From: JAAYCI01 sp964370045
Lineage (GTDB): Bacteria > Bacillota > Clostridia > Oscillospirales > Ruminococcaceae
Length of the DNA stretch: 64,000 nucleotides
Assembly (NCBI GenBank): GCA_964370045.1
Contig: CAYJGZ010000004.1
Location: 1-64,000 of the forward strand
Reading direction: 5' to 3'
The notes under the pieces are model-generated. The model was not told where the DNA came from, did no database searches, and saw only the letters and a program-made list of their open reading frames with translations. Positions 59,107 through 64,000 of the stretch are shown here, piece after piece (within the stretch, counting starts at the first letter, position 1; every line of letters begins with the position of its first letter). The translations under genes were made by a program, and so were the position numbers.

Positions 59107-60684
59107 ATGGATAATGAATATATTTTGGAAATGACCGGTATTAACAAAAGCTTTTCGGGTGTTCCGGCGCTGATTAACATGAACCTTAGGGTGCGGCCGG
59201 GCACTGTGCACGCACTGATGGGAGAGAACGGTGCGGGCAAGTCCACACTTATGAAGATTTTGCTTGGAATGTACACGGCAGACTCGGGGAACGTTATGTT
59301 TAAGGGAATGCCGCACAACAGCCACTCCATCGCACACAGCCTGAAGGTGGGCATTTCCATGATTCACCAGGAGCTTGTGCTGGTGCCTGAAATCACGATA
59401 GCGGAGAGCATTTTCCTCGGGCGTGAGATAGGCAAAGGGGGCTTTGTGAACGACCGTGAGATGCAAAAGCAGACGAGGGAGCTTTACAGGCGCATAGGAA
59501 TAGATGTAAACCCAAAGCAAAAAGTACGAGAGCTAAGCACGGCGAACAGCCAGATGCTGGAGATAGTAAAGGCGGTTTCGCTGAAAGCAGACCTAATTAT
59601 TATGGATGAGCCAACCTCCTCCCTTTCGCAAGCAGAGGTGCGAAGCCTGTTTGAGATTATCAACAAGCTGCGAGCTGCGGGTGTTGCGATAATTTATATC
59701 ACACACCGCATGGATGAGGTGTTTGAGATAAGTGATGAGGTGACGGTGCTGCGTGACGGCTGTCATGTGCAGACGCTGCCGGCGTGCGAGCTTGACACAA
59801 ACAAGCTTATTAACCTCATGGTGGGCCGTGACATCACCCAGCAGTTCCCCGAGAACAACCTTGTCGGGGGCGAAGTGCTAATGCAGGTGCAGGGATACAG
59901 CTATGGCAAGCATTTTCAAAATGTCAGCTTTGATGTGCGCAGGGGCGAGGTGCTCGGCTTTGCAGGCCTTGTGGGCGCAGGACGCTCGGAGCTGTTCAAT
60001 GCCATATTCGGCGTAACGCCGCACGACTCGGGCGAAATAATCATCAAGGGCAAAAAGGTGAAGATTAAAAAGCCACGAAGCGCCATTAAAAACGGCATAG
60101 GCTATGTGACGGAGGACAGAAAAAAGACGGGTATTTTCCCGCCGCTGACCGTGGCTGAAAACATAGTGATGCCCGACATGCGTAGATATGCAAAGGCGAT
60201 GCTGCTTTCAAAGCGTGCTATAAATAAAGAAGCGGTCGTGCAAAAGGAGCGCATGAGGATTAAGATGGCAGGGCCTACCCAAGAGATACGCTACCTTTCG
60301 GGTGGCAACCAGCAAAAGGCACTGCTTGCACGCTGGCTTTTGGTAGAGCCGGACATACTTGTGATAGATGAGCCCACACGTGGCATTGACGTGGGCGCAA
60401 AGTACGAGATACACAGCCTTTTGATAGAGCTTGCACGAAGTGGCAAGGCGGTGATAGTGGTTTCGTCCGATTTACCCGAGGTGCTGGGCGTGAGCAACCG
60501 TGTGGCGGTAATGCACGAGGGCACGCTTACGGGCATACTGGACAAAGAAGAGGCTACACAGTTCCGTGTGATGCAGTATGCAACGGGTGAGCATGAGGAG
60601 CACGGCGAGCGCATTGCCATGCAGTGTCCCGAGCAAAACCCACAGGGGCAGTTTAGCCAAAACGGCGAGCAGTATCCGCAGTAG
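59107..60684 (+). CDS. Sugar ABC transporter ATPase, double (RbsA/MglA-like)
   Basis: 525 residues, two fused ABC domains as in ribose/galactose importers. Domain 1: GENGAGKSTLMKIL, signature-region VRELSTANSQMLEIVKAV, LIIMDEPTSSLSQAE, THRMDEV. Domain 2: degenerate Walker A FAGLVGAGRSELFNAI, signature LSGGNQQKALLARWLL, ILVIDEPTRGIDVGA, SSDLPEV. The C-terminal 25 residues (CPEQNPQGQFSQNGEQYP) are an unusual Gln/Pro-rich tail. Energises uptake with the neighbouring permease and binding protein. The ribosome binding site is weak (GGCGGGG). 50 bp separate it from the permease gene. Confidence 0.94.
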   Translation: MDNEYILEMTGINKSFSGVPALINMNLRVRPGTVHALMGENGAGKSTLMKILLGMYTADSGNVMFKGMPHNSHSIAHSLKVGISMIHQELVLVPEITIAESIFLGREIGKGGFVNDREMQKQTRELYRRIGIDVNPKQKVRELSTANSQMLEIVKAVSLKADLIIMDEPTSSLSQAEVRSLFEIINKLRAAGVAIIYITHRMDEVFEISDEVTVLRDGCHVQTLPACELDTNKLINLMVGRDITQQFPENNLVGGEVLMQVQGYSYGKHFQNVSFDVRRGEVLGFAGLVGAGRSELFNAIFGVTPHDSGEIIIKGKKVKIKKPRSAIKNGIGYVTEDRKKTGIFPPLTVAENIVMPDMRRYAKAMLLSKRAINKEAVVQKERMRIKMAGPTQEIRYLSGGNQQKALLARWLLVEPDILVIDEPTRGIDVGAKYEIHSLLIELARSGKAVIVVSSDLPEVLGVSNRVAVMHEGTLTGILDKEEATQFRVMQYATGEHEEHGERIAMQCPEQNPQGQFSQNGEQYPQ

Positions 60685-60734
60685 AGCAGGTAAGCTATTT
60701 GTTTTAGACTACGCTTTTTTGGGGGGCATAATCA

Positions 60735-61706
60735 ATGGATTCTTTGAATAAAAAAGCCGGCATGGGATTTGTAAGAACGCTGATTTTCAGATATGCGATT
60801 TTTATCATCTTGGCAGTGCTGGTAATAGGACTTACCATACTAAGACCAAACTTTTTCAGCTTTTCAAACACCATTAACATTCTGCGGCAGGTGTCCGTAA
60901 ACGGCATCCTCTCGCTGGGCATGACGCTTATCATCATCACCGGCGGTATAGACCTTTCCCCCGGCTCGGTGCTGGCGCTTACGGGTGTTACGGGTGCGAT
61001 GTTTGCGTATGAGGGTATGCCCATTATAGTGGCCATAATCGTGGCGTGCTTTGTGGGTGCGGCCGCAGGCTTTGTAAGCGGTTTTATCATCTCCGCCACA
61101 GGCATACCTCCCTTCATCGCAACGCTGGGCATACAGCAGGCGGCCAGAGGCCTTGCGCTTATTCTTACAAACGGCGCACCGGTGGGGGACATGTCCGAGT
61201 CGTTCCTTTACATCGGTAAGGGCAACCTGTTTGATACCATTCCCATCTCGGTGGTGGTGTTTATAGCACTTGCAGTGTTCTGCTATTTGCTATTAAACAG
61301 AACAAAGCTGGGCAAGCACATCTACGCCATCGGCGGCAACGAGCAGGCGGCTGTGGTGTGCGGCATCAACACCAAAAAGGTGAAGATGATTGTTTATTCG
61401 CTGGCGGGCGTGCTTGTGGGTATTGCGGCCATCATCGCCGTGTCCCGTAACAACACCGCAAACCCCTCCATCGGCGAGGGCTTTGAGTTTGACGCTATTA
61501 CAGCAACGGTTATCGGCGGCGCCAGCCTTAACGGCGGCCTTGGCAGCGTGGGCGGCACTGTTGTGGGCGTTTTGATTATAGGTGTTCTCAATGCCGGCCT
61601 TACCTTCCTCGGCGTTTCGCCCTACTGGCAGACACTTGTAAAGGGTGCGCTCATTGTGGGTGCGGTGGTGCTGGATACATACAAGGGCAAGCTGCTACGT
61701 GCTTAG
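60735..61706 (+). CDS. Sugar ABC transporter permease (RbsC-like)
   Basis: 323 residues with about eight to ten helices, BPD_transp_2 family. Landmarks: FIILAVLVIGLTILRPNFFSFSNTINILRQVSVNGILSLGMTLIIITGGIDLSPGSVLALTG, GFIISATGIPPFIATLGIQQAARGLALILTNGAPV, the cytoplasmic coupling loop GKHIYAIGGNEQAAVVCGINTKKVKMIVYSLAGVLVGIAAI, and GEGFEFDAITATVIGGASLNGGLGSVGGTVVG. Partner of the preceding ATPase and binding protein. GGGGGG lies eleven bases upstream of ATG. Only one permease is present, so it should act as a homodimer. Confidence 0.94.
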   Translation: MDSLNKKAGMGFVRTLIFRYAIFIILAVLVIGLTILRPNFFSFSNTINILRQVSVNGILSLGMTLIIITGGIDLSPGSVLALTGVTGAMFAYEGMPIIVAIIVACFVGAAAGFVSGFIISATGIPPFIATLGIQQAARGLALILTNGAPVGDMSESFLYIGKGNLFDTIPISVVVFIALAVFCYLLLNRTKLGKHIYAIGGNEQAAVVCGINTKKVKMIVYSLAGVLVGIAAIIAVSRNNTANPSIGEGFEFDAITATVIGGASLNGGLGSVGGTVVGVLIIGVLNAGLTFLGVSPYWQTLVKGALIVGAVVLDTYKGKLLRA

Positions 61707-61717
61707 GCACATGACGA

Positions 61718-61843
61718 GGGAGTGGCAAAACACAGCTGATTTAGAAGTTGAAATATACTACTAAAAACACGAAGAAGGCGGTATACCCCCGCCTGCGGCG
61801 GGGGTATACCAAAAAAATAAACATGCGCTTTTGTCCATTTCCC
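61718..61843 (+). repeat. Family A element, copy R16
   Basis: Left end GGGAGTGGCAAAACACAG, long arm with AACACGAAGAAGGCGG, perfect central stem GGTATACCCCCGCC-TGC- with complement (61780-61810), right end TTTTGTCCATTTCCC. Flanks CATGACGA / TATTACGG match weakly (5 of 8). Confidence 0.88.
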
Positions 61844-62130
61844 TATTACGGCACGGCGTAAAATTACTTTTGGTTACAACTTTATCCGAAAATAACGTAA
61901 GGCAAGATGTCCCCCGCCTCTTAAAGCCTTGTCATAACCTTGATATGGATGTCAAATTAAAATATACATTCATATGATGGCGGCGGGTTCCATTTTGAAT
62001 ATTTAGTGGGTCTACAATCGGCCACTAAATATTCAGCGGCTCAAAAGCCGCTATTACCATGTTGAATACGGGGCAAGCCCCTTAATTGAAACTATGCTAT
62101 GTCAAAATACTACTAAAGAGGTGAATTGAT
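61844..62130 (+). other. Leader with three consecutive hairpins before the URO-D-family gene
   Basis: After R16 the gap holds a perfect 13-bp inverted repeat GAATATTTAGTGG/CCACTAAATATTC (61997-62034), then AGCGGC-TCAAAA-GCCGCT (62035-62052), then GGGGC-AA-GCCCC (about 62070-62081), ending 50 bp before the start codon. No T tract follows the last hairpin. It resembles a structured RNA or an insertion-sequence end; I cannot assign it to a known class. Confidence 0.5.
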
Positions 62131-63384
62131 TTGACAACTCGTGAAAGATTTTTAGCTGTCTTCAGGGACCACGACCCCACAGTGCGTGCGCTGAAATGGG
62201 AGTTCGGCTGGTGGGGTAAAACAGTAAACGACTGGTACAAGCAGGGCCTGCCCAAAAACAACTGGGCGCCCATTCCGGACAAAATAGTGCGCACAACCTC
62301 CTCCACACTGAACACAGCATGGAACATAGATAACAAGTATGTCGCACCGGGCGAGTACCCCGACGGATACATCGTTTGTGCGGGCGGCCTTTACTGGCCC
62401 TCCATGGGCTATGCGCTGGACAGGGACGTAAAAAACCACTTTGGCATGGATGAGACACAGTACCTTGTGGACCTCAACACCATGTTCCACCCCCTGTTCG
62501 AGCCTGAAATTATCGAAAACAACGAGGAGCACCTCGTGTATGTGGACATCGACGGCGTGACCAAAAAGTACCTCAAAGAAGAGGGCGTTTTGCCGGTGGC
62601 GATGAAGTTCAAAATGACCAACTGGGAGGACTGGAACCAGCTCAAGGACGAGCGTATGCGCCTTGACAACATACGTGACCGCCTTCCCCCCAACTGGGAC
62701 CAGCTGGTGAAAGAGTACAAAAACAGAGACTATCCGCTGGGCATCGGCGGCACACCCATGGGCTTCTTCGGTACGCTTGGCTATATCATGGGCTTTGAAA
62801 ACCTGTTCATCTCCTACAAGCTTAATCCAAAGCTTGTCCATGATATTTTGGAGCGCTTTACCGAGATATGGATACTCACAGCAGAAGAGGTGCTGAAGGA
62901 CGTACAGCTGGACTTTGTCACCATTTGGGAGGACATCTCCTTTGGCAAAGGCAGCATGATTTCAAATAAGGCTATCCGTGAGTTCCTGCTGCCCTACTAC
63001 AAGCGCTACACAGGCTTCCTAAAGGCACACGGCGTGGACGTTGTCATGATGGATACCGACGGCGACTGCATGGACATCATCCCCTTGTTCATGGAGGGCG
63101 GCGTAAACACCATATTCCCCTTTGAGGCACATGCGGGCATGGATGTTGCCAAGGTGCGAGAGGCGTTCCCCGACCTTGCAATGCTGGGCGGCATAGACAA
63201 GTACATCTTCGGCAAGGACAAAAAGACCATAGACGATGCACTTGCACACATAGAGCCGGTGATTAAGAAGGGTGGATACGTGCCCCATATCGACCACCAG
63301 GTGCCGCCGGGAGTTACGTTTGAGGAGTTCAGCTACTACCGCAACCGCCTGAATGACATCATCGACAGCGCAGGCATACGATAG
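62131..63384 (+). CDS. URO-D family protein (corrinoid methyltransferase-like)
   Basis: 417 residues, uroporphyrinogen-decarboxylase fold. Recognisable parts are the opening TTRERFLAVFRDHDPTVRALKWEFGWWG, GTPMGFFGTLGYIMGFENLFISYKLNPKLVHDILERFTEIW, IWEDISFGKGSMISNKAIREFLLPYYKRYTGFLKAHG, MMDTDGDCMDIIPLFMEGGVNTIFPFEAHAGMD, and GGYVPHIDHQVPPGVTFEEFSYYRNRL. Members outside haem synthesis act as, or resemble, cobamide methyltransferases; the MtaA-type zinc HxC motif is not seen, so the reaction is unknown. TTG start with AGAGGTG. Downstream of the sugar transporter and likely in the same regulon. Confidence 0.8.
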   Translation: MTTRERFLAVFRDHDPTVRALKWEFGWWGKTVNDWYKQGLPKNNWAPIPDKIVRTTSSTLNTAWNIDNKYVAPGEYPDGYIVCAGGLYWPSMGYALDRDVKNHFGMDETQYLVDLNTMFHPLFEPEIIENNEEHLVYVDIDGVTKKYLKEEGVLPVAMKFKMTNWEDWNQLKDERMRLDNIRDRLPPNWDQLVKEYKNRDYPLGIGGTPMGFFGTLGYIMGFENLFISYKLNPKLVHDILERFTEIWILTAEEVLKDVQLDFVTIWEDISFGKGSMISNKAIREFLLPYYKRYTGFLKAHGVDVVMMDTDGDCMDIIPLFMEGGVNTIFPFEAHAGMDVAKVREAFPDLAMLGGIDKYIFGKDKKTIDDALAHIEPVIKKGGYVPHIDHQVPPGVTFEEFSYYRNRLNDIIDSAGIR

Positions 63385-63397
63385 AAAAAGAAAATCA

Positions 63398-63438
63398 CTT
63401 TTCCTCTTTACCTGCCTATGATGGGTAAAGGGGAAAAG
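63398..63438 (+). other. Intercistronic hairpin
   Basis: CTTTTCCTCTTTACC pairs with GGTAAAGGGGAAAAG (15-bp arms, one wobble), without a T tract; between the URO-D and VOC genes, probably modulating relative mRNA levels. Confidence 0.55.
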
Positions 63439-63486
63439 GATGATAAACCATAGCGTCAAACACATAAACAAAGGAGATGCTCTTTT

Positions 63487-63936
63487 ATGAAAAATGTAAT
63501 TCATGAAATGCACCACACGGGCGTTATCGTGCGTGATATGGATAAAATGCTTCCCTTCTACACCGACATTTTGGGCTTTAAGGTAGTGGACAACTACGTG
63601 AACACGGGCGAGCAGGTATCCAGCCTTGTGGCTGTTCCCGAGGCGACGTTGCACGTTGTGTTCATGCAGGTGGGCGAGGGTAGCACGCTGTTTGAGCTGC
63701 TTGAATACAAAAATCCCCGCGCAAAAGAGCTGGGCACAGACTGGCAGAACAACGACTACGGCGTGCGCCACGTGACATTTACGGTGGATGATGTGCTGGC
63801 CTGCTACGAGGAAATCAAGGAAAAGGGCGTAAACATCATGGCGCCTCCCGAGATTTTGCCCGAGGGCAACGGCGTTGTGTACTTCAAGGACCCTGAGGGT
63901 AACATCTTAGAGTTTTACCAAAAGCCAAAAAAATAA
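63487..63936 (+). CDS. VOC superfamily (glyoxalase/methylmalonyl-CoA epimerase-like) protein
   Basis: 149 residues with two VOC beta-alpha-beta-beta-beta modules. Metal-ligand pattern: His in MHHTGVIVRDMDKMLPFYTDILGF, Glu in STLFELLEYKNP, His in VRHVTFTVDDVLACYEE, and the C-terminal Glu in YFKDPEGNILEFYQKP, matching glyoxalase I and epimerase-type metal sites. It should act on a small oxo-acid or keto-sugar-like substrate. AAAGGAG precedes ATG. Encoded in the sugar transporter/URO-D region, so a role in catabolising the imported compound is likely (inference). Confidence 0.83.
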   Translation: MKNVIHEMHHTGVIVRDMDKMLPFYTDILGFKVVDNYVNTGEQVSSLVAVPEATLHVVFMQVGEGSTLFELLEYKNPRAKELGTDWQNNDYGVRHVTFTVDDVLACYEEIKEKGVNIMAPPEILPEGNGVVYFKDPEGNILEFYQKPKK

Positions 63937-63973
63937 AGTGCCATCATAAGGGGTACACGGGAAGGAACAGCGA

Positions 63974-64000
63974 ATGAAATACGCAGTATGTATTGAGATG
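63974..64000 (+). CDS. Start of a gene cut by the window edge
   Basis: GGGAAGGA then ATG at 63974, reading MKYAVCIEM up to the end of the window. The opening resembles sugar-phosphate isomerase/epimerase (xylose-isomerase-like TIM barrel, hydroxypyruvate isomerase-like) proteins, which would suit the sugar locus, but nine residues cannot establish this. Confidence 0.4.

Noticed and set aside
5010..61843. Family A repeats as a CRISPR array or as ordinary terminators
   Set aside because: They are dispersed, differ in orientation, lack spacers, have two different arms and target duplications; many sit beside separate proper terminators.

Overview
The window reads as a chromosomal segment of an anaerobic, low-to-mid GC Gram-positive bacterium, most likely class Clostridia. 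This is inferred from a type III glutamine synthetase, a PerR-type regulator, a CIRCE operator, IspE (non-mevalonate isoprenoid route), an [FeFe]-hydrogenase-like sensor paired with a SpoIIE-type phosphatase, lipobox lipoproteins, strong AGGAGG-type ribosome binding sites, frequent TTG/GTG starts and clean sigma-A promoters (TTGACA-17-TATAAT type). There is no rRNA, no CRISPR array and no recognisable transposase or phage gene.

Layout. 1-9.3 kb: tRNA-Leu, perR, a minus-strand HAD/MATE/lipoprotein group, gpsA, a small metallopeptidase-like protein and two tandem mgtE magnesium transporters. 9.4-16 kb: an ABC-F ATPase, two tandem SnoaL-like proteins, a small XRE regulator divergent from a secreted InlB-repeat protein. 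16-29 kb: DMT transporter, ABC exporter pair, a YhfC membrane protease with a damaged 3' end, DUF3887-like lipoprotein, GNAT, htpG with a CIRCE operator, ispE, an Lrp/aminotransferase pair and a FapA-like protein. 29.5-41.3 kb: carAB behind a leader that looks like a transcription attenuator, then a two-component system followed by a MacAB-like export locus. 41.6-56 kb: hydrogenase-like sensor plus phosphatase, a PTS IIC-type permease, a calcium-type P-ATPase, MFS permease, glutamine synthetase III, murD and a methionine gamma-lyase-family protein. 56-64 kb: a LacI-controlled ribose-type sugar ABC transporter followed by a URO-D-family protein, a VOC protein and the first codons of another gene.

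The most unusual thing here is a family of interspersed palindromic elements (called family A below), about 110-130 bp, with 16 whole or partial copies in 64 kb, all between genes. They share GGGAGTGGACA-like inverted ends and a GC-rich central hairpin, have two distinguishable arms (so each has an orientation), and several are flanked by matching 8-bp direct repeats, which indicates transposition (MITE-like). Two other, unrelated TA-flanked inverted-repeat elements occur once each (20669-20822 and about 46032-46143). One of these and one family A copy sit in the 3' end of the YhfC gene; removing both in silico restores one continuous reading frame that ends directly against the next gene's start codon.

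Other points worth attention are a pyrBI-like leader peptide/terminator ahead of carA, two identical dyads 53 bp apart between the XRE regulator and the secreted protein, and several structured leaders and intercistronic hairpins in the sugar operon.
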